A DNA stretch of 64,000 nt from Nemorincola sp044225795 (GTDB lineage Bacteria; Bacteroidota; Bacteroidia; Chitinophagales; Chitinophagaceae). The stretch covers positions 1 through 64,000 of the forward strand of contig JBGAIF010000006.1 of the NCBI GenBank assembly GCA_044225795.1, in the 5' to 3' direction. The notes beneath the pieces were generated by a model. It was not told the DNA's origin and searched no databases. It saw only the letters and a program-made list of their open reading frames with translations. Below are positions 1 through 9,512 of this stretch, one piece after another. Position 1 is the first letter of the stretch, and the number at the start of each line of letters is the position of its first letter. A program made the translations under genes and the position numbers.

Positions 1-3000
1 CCCAACACTATCGGTTCCTTTGTTCTTATCGCGGTAATGATGAGGGTATTGGGTAGCTTAGATGCATTGTGTTTTACACTTGCGGATACCTCCTCTGAAA
101 CGTTGTTTGTCTTTTGTGCCAGTACTATTATCTCATCACCATGTAGCTCCACAAGGTATCCTTTCTGGGCCCCTGCACTTTCCATCAGAATGTGCAAGGT
201 GTTCTTTAATAGTTTCTCAAGGTCCAGTTCGCCGGAGATGGCCTGTGATGCCCTGAAGACAGAGCTCATATCGAGCACATCTGAATTAAGCACGGCCTCT
301 TCTGATGAGCCATCTGCCGAAAGCCCTGTTTCCGCACCGGGGCGTTTGAATGAAGCAGTGCGCCGCAGCATAGGATATGCAGATTCCATGTTCTCTACCT
401 TGCGGTGTGCTCCCCAGCGATAGTATAGATAATGTGCCGCTTGCAAATAACCCTCTGCGGCCTTGAGGTGCCCCATGCGGGTCAGGTACTGAGCTGTCAT
501 TTCATTGGCCATTGCTTCGTCCCGGGTAAATGAATTCTTCCTGGCTGATACGATGGACCGGTCAAAGAATGACAGAGCGGTGCCCATATTCCCGGAATAT
601 GCCGCTAACCCGGCGCGCATCAGCAGCTCCAGGTGCTCAAAATTCTCCGGGCATTGACGTGCCCACTTTGATATTTTGCCGAGGTTCTCCTGCATTCGTT
701 CCAGGTAGGCGGCATGGTCATCCGGATCGAGGCCGGGTAGCAACATGGAACGTACCAGGAACGCGACAATGTGAAAACGTACACTCTGGGGCAGTGATAT
801 CACAGACAACATCCTCTTTTCCTGTTCCAGCACATGGGCCAATGCTCCTTCAGCATCGTTGTACAGGAGGTGTATCTCTGCCTTGTAAATGTGATAGTTA
901 CTGATGCCCGTCATGAAGTGACGCTCGTACATGCCCGCTACACAGGCATCTTCATCAAATGTATCGTCAGTAAGGAGGTATTTATCTTTGGTTAGTCCCT
1001 GGAAGTTCAGTTGCATCTGCAGAAACAATGTGCCGGAGTCGAGGGAATCCTGGTAATCACATTCTTTTACAATTGCCAGCATCCTTCGGTGTTCCTGTGA
1101 GGCTGTTTCGAGGTCCAGTTTAGGATCCCAAATGATACAGTCCTGGGCACTGTAAGCAAGGTATAGCAGGTCGCCTGACTGGTAGCCGGCCTCAATTCCT
1201 TTTCTGAACCATGGTGTCATGGTACTCCAGTGGTTGCTCCAGTGGTGTACGAACATTGTATAGACGTAGATGATCCTTGATTTAAGTGCAATGTCATTGT
1301 ACTTCCCGATCATCTCTACTCCCAGCGTGCCATATTCATATCCCTTGGCCGGGTCATCAAACAGGCCACACAGTATCATAGCATATGCCGAATAGGCAAA
1401 TGCGCTTTCCGGGCTATTGCCATATACAAGCGCAATGTTCACAGACTTAAGTACCAGGTACGGGAACATTTCGCCACTGCCCGAAAGGAATGCGGCTGCA
1501 AATATCTCCATGATGAGTTGGCTGGCAATGTTTGCTTTCTCTTCAGCAATATCCGGTTCATTGATGAGCGCGGCAATGCTTCTTCCGCCAAGATTCATGG
1601 ATACAAGCTTCACCTCATCAGCCACATCCTGTGAAGTGGGATTGGCAGCAAACTCAAAGCCAAGCGCTGCAAGCCCGTCGTATGCTGCCAGTATGGATTC
1701 GCGCATTCTACCTGTAGTGGCATACTGGCGTGTCCGTGCGGCAAGCACCAGTCCCTTTTCGATGGGTGTGAGTGAGTGCGCCAGTAATATGTCTGTAAGC
1801 TCATCGGCCTTTTTAAGGTCGCTTGTCAGGTAGTAACACTGCTGCAGTTCGTTGTTCAGGTCCCAGGCCAGTGTGTAATCATCGTCCCAGGAGTTGTCGT
1901 TGAGTAGCTCATATCCTGTTTGCAGGTATCGCAAAGCGGCTTCATAGGCAGATGAATGCTTGGCCTTAATGCCAGCTTCCAGGTTCAGGCCTGTCAGTGT
2001 CTTTCTTTCTTCAGTGTCTGTGATCAGTGCGTGTCCTTCGTTGAGATGGTCAACGACAGACATGAGCTTTTCGTCCAGCTCTTTCTTTGTAGTGTTCTTT
2101 AGCAGCAGCCTGCCTATTGACAGGTGCAGTATTTGCTTTTTTTCAGGCTCTATCACAGAATAGGCGGCCTGTTGTATGCGGTCGTGCTGAAATTTATATA
2201 CAGGGTTCAAATGCTCAATATCGCTATTGCCTGCATCTGAATTGTCCAGCCCGAAGTATTTGTAGTTGTTGTTGAGTGGCGCTACCATGTTTGCCTTCAG
2301 CGCATCTTTCAGTTCTTCGGCAGTTTGTTCCGGTGTGCGCTCGTGAATGATGGAAAGTGTGCGCAGATCGAAGGTGGCGCCGATACATGCTGCAAGTTGC
2401 AGCACCTGTTGTGTATCGGCAGGAAGCTGATCCTGGGCAGATACCAGCAGATCCACAACATTGTCACTATATTTTACATTCCTTACTTTTTCTATATTAT
2501 ATACCCAGCAACCTGCTTCAGGACTGTATGTGATCACATCCCTTTCTTTCAGGTTCTTCATCAGCTCTATGGTGAAGAAAGGATTCCCCCTTGTCTTTTC
2601 GTAGAGTACCTGGCTGAGCTCTTCGGCATGTGCCTCGTCGCAAAGGAGCGTGTCCTTTGTCAGTTCGGTGATGGCTTGCCGGTTCAACGGTTGAAGGAAC
2701 ACCTGTTCTATCTTTCGCTTCTTTTCTATGTCACGTAATACCAGGCTGAGTGGGTGCGACGCGTCAACTTCATTATCGCGGTAGGTGCCGATGATCAGCA
2801 GATGGTTAAGGTCCTGGCTGGTCACCAGTTTGCCAAGCAGGTTCAGAGTAGGAACATCACTCCATTGCAGGTCATCAAGGAACATGACCAGTGGGTGGTC
2901 CTTGCTGGCGAATACTTTTACAAAGCTCAGAAAGAGTATCTGGAAGCGGTTCTGGGCTTCAGCCGGAGACAGATCCTGAACTGGTGGCTGTTCGCCAATG

Positions 3001-4286
3001 ATGAGCGACAATTCGGGTATCAGGTCTATCAGTAACTGCGCGTTGCTGCCCAGTGCTGCCGATATCTTATTTGCCCACCTGTCCAGCCTGTCTTTCGGTT
3101 CGCCGAGCAACTGCCTTACCAGATTTCTGAATGCATTTGCCAGTGTGCCATATGCGCTGTTCTGTTTGAATTGTTCAAACTTTCCGTTGATGAGGTTGCC
3201 ACGTTCCTTTACAATGGATCTGCTCAGTTCATGTACAAATACCGTCTTACCCACACCTGAGTAACCGGCAACGAGGCAAAACTCCACGGAACCATGTGAG
3301 CTGCTACTGAAGTAAGACTCTAATTGTTCCAGCTCAGGCTCCCTTCCATACAGTTTCTGCGGTATCTGAAACTGACGGAAACTGTCGGAGCGAGCCAATG
3401 GGAAATCCGGATCCGGTACTCCATTTTCCAGTTCGTTCCGGCACTGTTCCAGATCGGCTACGATCCCGTTTATGCTTTGGTACCTGTCTTCCGCGTTCTT
3501 CGACATCAGTTTAGCAACAACAGATGCCAGCACACGTGGTATTTTATTGTTTATGGTATTTGCCGGTGGCGCTTCCTGGCTAATGATGCAATGCACCCAT
3601 TCCAGCGGGTCTGTAGCGCTGAATGGCAGCCTGCCCGTAAGCATATAATAGATAAGCACCCCCAGCGAATAGTAATCCGCCCGATAGTCCACATGGCGGT
3701 TAATACGCCCGGTCAGTTCCGGCGGTGTATAGGGCAGCACACCATAGTTTCTGCCCGCGAGAGATGTGGCATCGAGTTGCTCACTCGACAACTCTGATGA
3801 CGAACCGAAATCAATGATCTTGATCTCCCGCGTTGACGGGTCTATCAGTATGTTATTGGCGCCAATACTCTTGTGGATCACCTTGCACTCATGTATCCTG
3901 CCCGTGATGGTAATGATACGTATAGCAAGGGGGAAGAATTCATCGAGCGGCATCTGGTGCTTCTGGTACTCGCCGAGATACTGCCTCAGCGACAATCCGA
4001 AATGCTCCATCACCAGTGCGAGGTTTCCCTGCCCGTAAGGAATAAGGTCATATACCATAATGACCCCATCTCCCTGAAGCTGCTGGCTGATCTTATACTC
4101 CCTTCTCAGCAGCGCTACGTGCTCTTTCTGAGGGTATTTGTCGGCAAGGCTTTTTATAACCACCTCCCTTCCATCAACGTTGCGGGATGCGCGATATACA
4201 ATATACGGATGTGATTCCCGTATGGTCTCTAAAATAGTGAACCCGGGAATCACTTCCGTAATGCTGATGTCCTGTCTGGCCTGCAC
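1..4286 (-). CDS. Multidomain Ser/Thr kinase-like / AAA ATPase / GAF signalling protein (partial, 3' end outside window)
   Basis: About 1428 codons are visible and the frame is still open at position 1. Domains in order: a protein-kinase fold (about residues 10-270) with the ATP lysine K45 in a VVIK motif, a DFG motif at D159 and a PYTPPE activation segment; an AAA/STAND-type ATPase with Walker A GYSGVGKT near residue 340; a long helical repeat region; and the start of a GAF domain near residue 1330. This matches the trifunctional kinase/ATP-binding/sensor histidine kinase family, so a histidine kinase may lie outside the window. The catalytic-loop HRD is HKS (Ser140) and the glycine loop is degraded, so the kinase domain may be inactive. 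The start is the GTG at 4284-4286: an in-frame stop lies upstream and no ATG is available. It abuts the end of the neighbouring MBL-fold gene in another frame, suggesting co-transcription. Confidence 0.85.
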   Translation of the reverse strand, partial: MQARQDISITEVIPGFTILETIRESHPYIVYRASRNVDGREVVIKSLADKYPQKEHVALLRREYKISQQLQGDGVIMVYDLIPYGQGNLALVMEHFGLSLRQYLGEYQKHQMPLDEFFPLAIRIITITGRIHECKVIHKSIGANNILIDPSTREIKIIDFGSSSELSSEQLDATSLAGRNYGVLPYTPPELTGRINRHVDYRADYYSLGVLIYYMLTGRLPFSATDPLEWVHCIISQEAPPANTINNKIPRVLASVVAKLMSKNAEDRYQSINGIVADLEQCRNELENGVPDPDFPLARSDSFRQFQIPQKLYGREPELEQLESYFSSSSHGSVEFCLVAGYSGVGKTVFVHELSRSIVKERGNLINGKFEQFKQNSAYGTLANAFRNLVRQLLGEPKDRLDRWANKISAALGSNAQLLIDLIPELSLIIGEQPPVQDLSPAEAQNRFQILFLSFVKVFASKDHPLVMFLDDLQWSDVPTLNLLGKLVTSQDLNHLLIIGTYRDNEVDASHPLSLVLRDIEKKRKIEQVFLQPLNRQAITELTKDTLLCDEAHAEELSQVLYEKTRGNPFFTIELMKNLKERDVITYSPEAGCWVYNIEKVRNVKYSDNVVDLLVSAQDQLPADTQQVLQLAACIGATFDLRTLSIIHERTPEQTAEELKDALKANMVAPLNNNYKYFGLDNSDAGNSDIEHLNPVYKFQHDRIQQAAYSVIEPEKKQILHLSIGRLLLKNTTKKELDEKLMSVVDHLNEGHALITDTEERKTLTGLNLEAGIKAKHSSAYEAALRYLQTGYELLNDNSWDDDYTLAWDLNNELQQCYYLTSDLKKADELTDILLAHSLTPIEKGLVLAARTRQYATTGRMRESILAAYDGLAALGFEFAANPTSQDVADEVKLVSMNLGGRSIAALINEPDIAEEKANIASQLIMEIFAAAFLSGSGEMFPYLVLKSVNIALVYGNSPESAFAYSAYAMILCGLFDDPAKGYEYGTLGVEMIGKYNDIALKSRIIYVYTMFVHHWSNHWSTMTPWFRKGIEAGYQSGDLLYLAYSAQDCIIWDPKLDLETASQEHRRMLAIVKECDYQDSLDSGTLFLQMQLNFQGLTKDKYLLTDDTFDEDACVAGMYERHFMTGISNYHIYKAEIHLLYNDAEGALAHVLEQEKRMLSVISLPQSVRFHIVAFLVRSMLLPGLDPDDHAAYLERMQENLGKISKWARQCPENFEHLELLMRAGLAAYSGNMGTALSFFDRSIVSARKNSFTRDEAMANEMTAQYLTRMGHLKAAEGYLQAAHYLYYRWGAHRKVENMESAYPMLRRTASFKRPGAETGLSADGSSEEAVLNSDVLDMSSVFRASQAISGELDLEKLLKNTLHILMESAGAQKGYLVELHGDEIIVLAQKTNNVSEEVSASVKHNASKLPNTLIITAIRTKEPIVL

Positions 4287-4288
4287 TC

Positions 4289-5005
4289 CTATACCTTGAA
4301 ATACTCGTTGAACGTATTGTGGAATGCACCCTGGGCTTCATTGAGCAGGGGCTCTCCGTGGCCGCACAGCGCATGCCTGAACGGTATCTCTTTCAGGCGT
4401 ACGAAGTCTGCTGCCTGTGGCTGGCTCACATGCATCCATGCTGGGCCCAGGTTGGCCGGGCGGAAGAAGTTCATGCCAGTCATTTTGCCGATAGTATCTT
4501 CGTCAAAGAATTCGTTAGGGGCTACCCAGTTCTGAAGCGAGTCGCAGGCGATCATGATGCCGCCCTCGCGGTCGAGGCGGATGATACATTCGGGGCGCTG
4601 TACTGTTTTAAATACAAACAGGCTGGCGCCGCTGAACGGCATTTCCCCACCTTCTTTAAGTTCTTTATCAACCTTGAGGCCTGGCTGTATGGTCATGCCC
4701 GGCAGTGCCCAGAACTGAGCATTATAGCGCTCTACATAGAAAGGATCATCAACGCCGTGCATATCGCCGATACGCACCACATTCACTACTTTTCCCAGTT
4801 TATCCAGTTCGGCCATCCCTTCATCATTCAGGCGCACCGAATTGATAACAGTAAGGTTCCCGTTTTCGCGTACTACGGTCATATTGCGGCTAAAGTGCCA
4901 GTCTGAACCGAAGAATTCGTTCTTCATAGTACCTGTTACAAAGAATACATCTTTAAATACTTCACGTATTTGCCCGTGCGGCATGGCGTCTCGAAAGTTT
5001 CCCAT
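4289..5005 (-). CDS. Degenerate metallo-beta-lactamase-fold protein (DUF4336-like)
   Basis: 238 aa, soluble. It has the length and layout of a small MBL-fold protein: beta-rich N-terminus, RIGDMHGVDDPFY where the active-site histidine cluster is expected, LDREGGIMIACDSLQNW in the middle and a C-terminal GHGEPL. The canonical HxHxDH motif is absent, so it is probably not a standard metal hydrolase. It resembles the DUF4336-like group, but that assignment is from motif memory only. Its stop codon lies 3 nt before the GTG start of the kinase gene, so the two are probably one operon. A TAAACTTTA-like -7 element lies just upstream of the ATG. Confidence 0.6.
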   Translation of the reverse strand: MGNFRDAMPHGQIREVFKDVFFVTGTMKNEFFGSDWHFSRNMTVVRENGNLTVINSVRLNDEGMAELDKLGKVVNVVRIGDMHGVDDPFYVERYNAQFWALPGMTIQPGLKVDKELKEGGEMPFSGASLFVFKTVQRPECIIRLDREGGIMIACDSLQNWVAPNEFFDEDTIGKMTGMNFFRPANLGPAWMHVSQPQAADFVRLKEIPFRHALCGHGEPLLNEAQGAFHNTFNEYFKV

Positions 5006-5072
5006 ATGGTTTGTTTAAAGTTTACCCACAATATATAAATAGCATATTGAAAAAAGAAATAGCTATACACTA

Positions 5073-5858
5073 TTATAATGCGTAACGCCCTATATATCTG
5101 AATTCATGGGCATACTCATGCAAATATGCGTTTATGTATTTCTTTGCTCCGTCGGAAATATTACCGCTCTTTATGTCGTCCAGTGTTTCATTGCCTGTGC
5201 TGGTGTCATGTCTTTTTACATGAAACAGCGTCATATCCTTTCCCCCGAAAAGCTCCGGGAGGCAGGACAGCCTGCTTTGCACCCCTGACATATCAAAAAC
5301 CCCATACATAAGTGCGGTGAGGTTGCCGTGTGCCGCCAGTGTTTCGGCGGTATAACATACGCCATTGTCCGGAGGGTAGGGGAAGGGCGGGTATTCGGCG
5401 GGAACAAAGACCGGATGCTGCCGCAGCCTTTCTATATATGGCGCTGATAATCCTGCTGCTTCCGCCCCCTTCACTATTATATTAAGGTAGCGGCGTGATG
5501 GCAGACAGTCATCATCTATGAATTCCGGCAGCCCTACATAGGTGAGCGCCGACACTGGTCCCTGAGGCGTTTCTACAGATATGGTAATTCTGTCATAGCC
5601 ATAACCATATGACTCAACGGCATCGAGAGAAGCCAGTTGCTCATCGGGAAATATATGGATCATGCCTTCTACAAGATCTGCGGGATCGGATGATGGCCGG
5701 ATATTACCTACGCCGCCTTCGTGCCTGAACCAATGCTTTACATTGAACCTCAGTTTCCAGCCGTGCAGTACAGCACGGGCAGAGGAGACTGGGATGACGC
5801 CCTTAGATCTCAGTGATGCCAGGTTGATGTTAGAGCCATAGCCAAAATAGGTGATCAC
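5073..5858 (-). CDS. Gamma-glutamylcyclotransferase-like (AIG2/GGCT) protein
   Basis: 261 aa. The N-terminus YFGYGSN is the GGCT/AIG2 nucleotide-of-glutamyl binding signature, followed by FNVKHW and GMIHIFPDEQLASLDAVESYGYGYDR, the conserved core in which the catalytic acid (E in LDAVESYG) sits. Family members cyclise gamma-glutamyl amino acids to 5-oxoproline. About 110 C-terminal residues extend beyond the compact domain, with a segment (ALMYGVFDMSG) that could be a second, decayed copy or a lineage-specific tail. Single gene, same strand as the MBL-fold/kinase pair but separated by 67 bp. A TAACTTTG element lies about 40 bp upstream at 5900-5907. Confidence 0.75.
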   Translation of the reverse strand: MITYFGYGSNINLASLRSKGVIPVSSARAVLHGWKLRFNVKHWFRHEGGVGNIRPSSDPADLVEGMIHIFPDEQLASLDAVESYGYGYDRITISVETPQGPVSALTYVGLPEFIDDDCLPSRRYLNIIVKGAEAAGLSAPYIERLRQHPVFVPAEYPPFPYPPDNGVCYTAETLAAHGNLTALMYGVFDMSGVQSRLSCLPELFGGKDMTLFHVKRHDTSTGNETLDDIKSGNISDGAKKYINAYLHEYAHEFRYIGRYAL

Positions 5859-6297
5859 GTTTGTATAATGGTTTGTTTATCAGGAAAGCACAATATACAA
5901 AGTTATTGTTGCGAACGTATGCGCAACCTTCATCGGGTGGTATGCTGCTTAATAGTTGCTCATTTTCTTTTTCACAGGCAAAGTGAGCAATACCGGGTAT
6001 AACTTGCTGATGCTCAATTCTGATGGCTGCCGGGACGAGCAACCGGAATTGCGCAGTGTGCAAAAAAGTGCGCAAACGTACTGTGATAATGGTGGCGATA
6101 CCGCAGACGGGAACAGAACTACCACAATAACGATGCCAGACTTTCGGATCATAGAAACGTTTTGCATTCAGACAATAACGCATTTCAAACGCGGTGCCGT
6201 TTCGTCATCGTTGCAAGAGAGGGCGAGGGAGGTTTAATATTCTACTAAGGTGTTAGAAGATATTTTTGGATGCTTATAAGCTCCAACCCGAAACTAT
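5859..6297. other. Intergenic stretch, no supported gene
   Basis: About 440 bp between two divergent genes. Short open frames exist on both strands, but none has a good start codon, ribosome site and plausible protein together. It holds the promoter of the AIG2-like gene (TAACTTTG on the minus strand at 5900-5907). No repeat or RNA gene is recognised. Confidence 0.5.
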
Positions 6298-6471
6298 ATG
6301 GCACGCAGAGTCCGCAAACGCCTTGAATCCAAATTTGTATTTGGCAAAGTTGTCGCACTATTTTTTCTTGTTGCTTTATTGATGCTGCTCCTTACCTATG
6401 TAATACACCGGCTTGCCAACCGTGATGACTCATACGAAAGAGACGCTGACCAATATGAGAGTGCGGGGTAG
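6298..6471 (+). CDS. Small single-pass membrane protein
   Basis: 57 aa: a basic N-terminus (MARRVRKRLESK), one hydrophobic helix (about residues 15-38, rich in Leu/Val/Ala) and an acidic tail ending DADQYESAG. The layout fits an inner-membrane protein with the N-terminus in the cytoplasm. No family is recognised. The ATG follows an AT-rich leader, and the frame is closed by TAG. It could be spurious, but the charge and hydrophobicity pattern is coherent. Confidence 0.5.
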   Translation: MARRVRKRLESKFVFGKVVALFFLVALLMLLLTYVIHRLANRDDSYERDADQYESAG

Positions 6472-6633
6472 TAGTATAAAATTGCCACCAGTCCCTAAAG
6501 GATGAAAGTCAGCGGGTACAGAAGCGAGGACGGGTGGGGGATTGTAAATTCCGAAAGAGCGGGTGCCGAGGTCGTCAGAATGCACCCATGTATCCTAATG
6601 TTACCTATCTTTATATGTCTATAATGTTATTTT

Positions 6634-8142
6634 ATGAAAACTGTCTGCTCTCTTCTATTACTGCTTACCATCTGTTTTGCTACGTCCCATGCCGGGGCAC
6701 AAAACTATCAGTGCCTGCAAACAGGTGTGAAAAGCTACTATATTAATGGTAACGGTTACTTCAGAGGTATCAGGGTAGATTCTGCTACCACATCAGGTGC
6801 GGATAACATCTACCACCTCTTTCGCACACCGAGGGGCGCTTATGACCCCGATATGCCCTTGATGAAAACAATGGTATTTGATACTGCCAGTGGCAGTTGG
6901 GTAGGTAAGCGGGTAGTGCAGCATGCCGATGGTACTTTTATATTTGACAGCTACTGGAACGACTCTGTTGTAGTAAAGACACAGGCGAATGTGGGTGATA
7001 GCTGGATATTCTACAGCGATACAAGCAGCCTTTATTACCAGGCAACGGTGGTGAGCACTGACACCATGACCATATGGTCTATGCTTGACTCAGTAAAGAC
7101 CATCATGATCAATGCTTACAACGCATCGGGCATAGTACATACCGACCCGGTAGATAGTTTCACCATCATACTCAGTAAGAACAATGGCTTTGTACAGGCT
7201 TTTGACCTCTATACATTTCCCTACCACGTACCGGATTCTGCGTACCGCATAGGGTTGGATTTCTTTCTGGACAGGTCTTTATGTGACTACAACCGCGTGA
7301 TGACGAAGCCAATAAGTGGTATAGACAGAAAGGTGGGGCTTTTTAAGCTGGTATCTTTCGTCAATCCCAACCAGCAGCAACTGCGTAACTGGAGCAAAGG
7401 AGATGTTATTCATAGCGTCAACGAACTAGGCGTACCCATTTACGGGATCGTAACAACCACCTGGCTCGCAGATACAATTGTTGACAAGAATGTATCGGGA
7501 CATTTTGCCAATTATACGGTAAGCGGATCAACTTGTCTTTGTCCGGCCCCACCTTATTACCCGTGCCAGCTTATATTAAAGGCAGGCGGCTACTCGTTTG
7601 CAGATAACGTGTACCCGCTTTTTGATAATACCAAAATGCCGGAAGAAGGCTTTCAGGATCACTACCTGTTCTATTTTCCCGGCGACACTACCTTCTGCTC
7701 TGCTATGCCTGCTTATACCACTATTCCGTTTGCCTACTTTCCCGGTGGGTTGGGAGGTTATTTTGAATGTACTACGTATAAACTGGGAATTGGAGCGACT
7801 CTTTTTCATCACTTTGACGGAGAGCCTACGTACGAAACAGATGAACTGATCTACTACAATATTAGTAGTATTGGCTGTGGTACACCAGCCCCCAATGCTG
7901 TGGCTGATGTAGCTGCAATAGCTCCGCAGATCTCTGTGTTTCCCAATCCTGTGCGAGGCGAACTGACCGTCGTTTCATCTGAGCCCATCAATGCACTTAC
8001 TGTAAGCAATGTGCTGGGGCAAACGGTGTACAGTAGCCGCTATGATGACAAGAAGGTGGTGGTGGATATGTCTGTACTGCCTGCCGGTGTATATCTTCTC
8101 CGTATAAATGGTGTGGCTATAAAGCGTTTCCTGAAGGATTAG
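6634..8142 (+). CDS. T9SS-exported protein with C-terminal sorting domain
   Basis: 502 aa. Residues 1-22 form a Sec signal peptide (MKTVCSLLLLLTICFATSHA followed by GAQ). The central ~400 residues are a beta-rich, Tyr/Asp-rich extracellular region of no recognised family, with several cysteines (for example CLCPAPPYYPC) that suggest disulfides. The last ~75 residues are a type A T9SS sorting domain: FPNPVRGELTV, LTVSNVLGQTVYS and LPAGVYLLRINGVAIKRFLKD. The protein should cross the inner membrane by Sec and the outer membrane by the type 9 system, then be released or anchored at the surface. Monocistronic. Confidence 0.85.
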   Translation: MKTVCSLLLLLTICFATSHAGAQNYQCLQTGVKSYYINGNGYFRGIRVDSATTSGADNIYHLFRTPRGAYDPDMPLMKTMVFDTASGSWVGKRVVQHADGTFIFDSYWNDSVVVKTQANVGDSWIFYSDTSSLYYQATVVSTDTMTIWSMLDSVKTIMINAYNASGIVHTDPVDSFTIILSKNNGFVQAFDLYTFPYHVPDSAYRIGLDFFLDRSLCDYNRVMTKPISGIDRKVGLFKLVSFVNPNQQQLRNWSKGDVIHSVNELGVPIYGIVTTTWLADTIVDKNVSGHFANYTVSGSTCLCPAPPYYPCQLILKAGGYSFADNVYPLFDNTKMPEEGFQDHYLFYFPGDTTFCSAMPAYTTIPFAYFPGGLGGYFECTTYKLGIGATLFHHFDGEPTYETDELIYYNISSIGCGTPAPNAVADVAAIAPQISVFPNPVRGELTVVSSEPINALTVSNVLGQTVYSSRYDDKKVVVDMSVLPAGVYLLRINGVAIKRFLKD

Positions 8143-8242
8143 GAATTGGGAGTTTGTCCGCTTGAGAGAGTGTTCTGATAACATCACTCGCTAGAGTAGG
8201 TTTATGTATAGGATACGGGATGAAGATTTTGCTTTTTCAAGG

Positions 8243-8512
8243 TTACTGCCGGTTGCAAACTGGATGATTTGTAGCACATGAGTGGACCCCTGCGGGAACA
8301 CTCGCGCGAGTGGGGAATGTAAATCCGTCTCCGACGGCAATCATCTCGATATATCTATATGGTTCAGAGCGGGAAACAGAGCGGGAGCGGCCTCGTTCGC
8401 TGAAATTAGCTACGGCGGCTGAAAGAGGGGAAAATGAGAACGGGTGGCATCGCTCTCGCTCTGCGCACCCGCACTCATTTTTGTAGCCCTTTCTGACAAA
8501 ATATCGAACCAA
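8243..8512. repeat. GC-rich structured intergenic element, possible interspersed repeat
   Basis: This lies in the 445-bp gap between two convergent genes. It contains a 14-bp perfect palindrome at 8299-8312 (CACTCGCGCGAGTG), a CCGTC/GACGG hairpin at 8325-8337, and a strong inverted repeat with 16-nt arms at 8431-8446 and 8466-8481 (two mismatches, 19-nt loop). A minus-strand frame of 89 codons spans it, but its composition (runs of Arg/Ser/Glu) looks like translated repeat. The stretch GTGGGGAATGTAAATCCG resembles GTGGGGGATTGTAAATTCCG at about 6533-6552. A decayed mobile repeat or a structured RNA are both possible. Confidence 0.35.
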
Positions 8513-8587
8513 TTTAGGGAATTTGCGTATGCAATTTATCCTTTAAAGAATGCAATTCGTGTTATAAGGTCTAAATAATACTTGTAT

Positions 8588-9148
8588 TTATTTTTTGTAA
8601 GCATAATTTTCAAATCGCGAATCGTGCAAAGTATAATCATTTGACAATTCATTACATAAATAATTAATGAAGCAATCAAACTGATGGGTAACACCATTGG
8701 AAAACGTTACAAATATAAATTCAGCCTTTTTGTTGTCAACCCAACCGACCATATTGACATAGGTAGCAGAATTATTTTGTTTTTGGATTTTTTTACCTTC
8801 ATCAGGAGAGATCAGCCGGATGTTTGTTTTCTCAACCACTTCAGGGAGTTTAATGTCTGGAAAGTCGTCAGGTTGTCCATAAACATGCTTTCTAAAAAAT
8901 AAGGTGTCAAAAGTGATTTTGTACTCCTTTTTTACCAAGTGTATATAGTCAGCGATGGCAAGGGAATAGATTTTCGTAATATAATTTGTGTCAAAGACCT
9001 CAGTTGTTTTCTTATTTATATGTCGCTTAGAGGGAGTTGATTTTTTTAATTTCACAGATCCATTCGAAGAACTAATGTCGCTTTGTCCCCGGCAAAAAAT
9101 TGAGCCATTCAATAACAACAGTATGGTGAATAAAAACAGCTTCATCAT
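8588..9148 (-). CDS. Secreted hypothetical protein
   Basis: 186 aa with an N-terminal signal peptide (MMKLFLFTILLLLNGSIFC, then RGQ); the Cys could also be a lipobox residue. The mature part is Lys-rich (KLKKSTPSKRHINKKTTE), then a mixed alpha/beta domain with AYVNMVGWVDNKKAEFIFVTFSNGVTHQFDCFINYLC. No family is recognised. The gene is AT-richer than its neighbours and stands alone between a repeat-like gap and tRNA-Gln. Confidence 0.6.
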   Translation of the reverse strand: MMKLFLFTILLLLNGSIFCRGQSDISSSNGSVKLKKSTPSKRHINKKTTEVFDTNYITKIYSLAIADYIHLVKKEYKITFDTLFFRKHVYGQPDDFPDIKLPEVVEKTNIRLISPDEGKKIQKQNNSATYVNMVGWVDNKKAEFIFVTFSNGVTHQFDCFINYLCNELSNDYTLHDSRFENYAYKK

Positions 9149-9227
9149 ATAAAGATATAGAATGAATGTGCAAATAAATGTTAATCAATACTAGGCAGGT
9201 TCGAATTTTCCGGAAGGTTAAAAAAAT

Positions 9228-9252
9228 AAAAGCCTTGCTCAGCAAGGCTTTT
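9228..9252 (-). terminator. Rho-independent terminator of tRNA-Gln
   Basis: Perfect 12-bp arms at 9228-9239 and 9241-9252 around a single central base, followed on the minus strand by a T-rich run (9219-9227). It lies 10 bp after the 3' end of tRNA-Gln. Confidence 0.85.
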
Positions 9253-9261
9253 AAAAGAGAG

Positions 9262-9332
9262 TAGTTCCATCTGGATTCGAACCAGAACAAACAGAACCAA
9301 AATCTGTTGTGCTACCGTTACACCATGGAACT
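9262..9332 (-). tRNA. tRNA-Gln(TTG)
   Basis: 71 nt without CCA. Acceptor arms AGTTCCA and TGGAACT pair perfectly; the D-loop has GGTAGC, the anticodon stem ACAGA/TCTGT carries loop TTTTGGT (anticodon TTG), and the T-arm has GGTTCGAATCC. The minus-strand promoter is probably TACCTTTG (plus coordinates 9353-9360), about 20 bp upstream. Confidence 0.95.
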
Positions 9333-9512
9333 ATCACCTGTGTAAGGGAGCGCAAAGGTAACTATCCTTTTCCTACAAACCCAAAAGTTTTTTGGATTTT
9401 ATTTGTGCAATATCATGTGGAAAACCCATATTTCTGTTGGTGCTATGCCGCTACCGAACACGGCTTTTTGCGTACGTTTGCGTACGTTTTTTCCATACCT
9501 CAATCAAGCGTT

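Noticed and set aside
5956..6237. A plus-strand 93-codon frame
   Set aside because: It begins with TTG, lacks a ribosome site and has no coherent protein features.
8243..8512. An 89-codon minus-strand protein
   Set aside because: Composition reflects the GC-rich hairpins; it is more likely a repeat or structured element.
9468..9487. Tandem TTGCGTACGT repeat before mrdA as an operator
   Set aside because: Only two short copies and no known regulator; noted within the mrdA entry but not called.
9309..9512. N-terminal extension of PBP2 to 9309
   Set aside because: It overlaps tRNA-Gln and has no family similarity; the ATG at 9513 directly precedes the membrane anchor.
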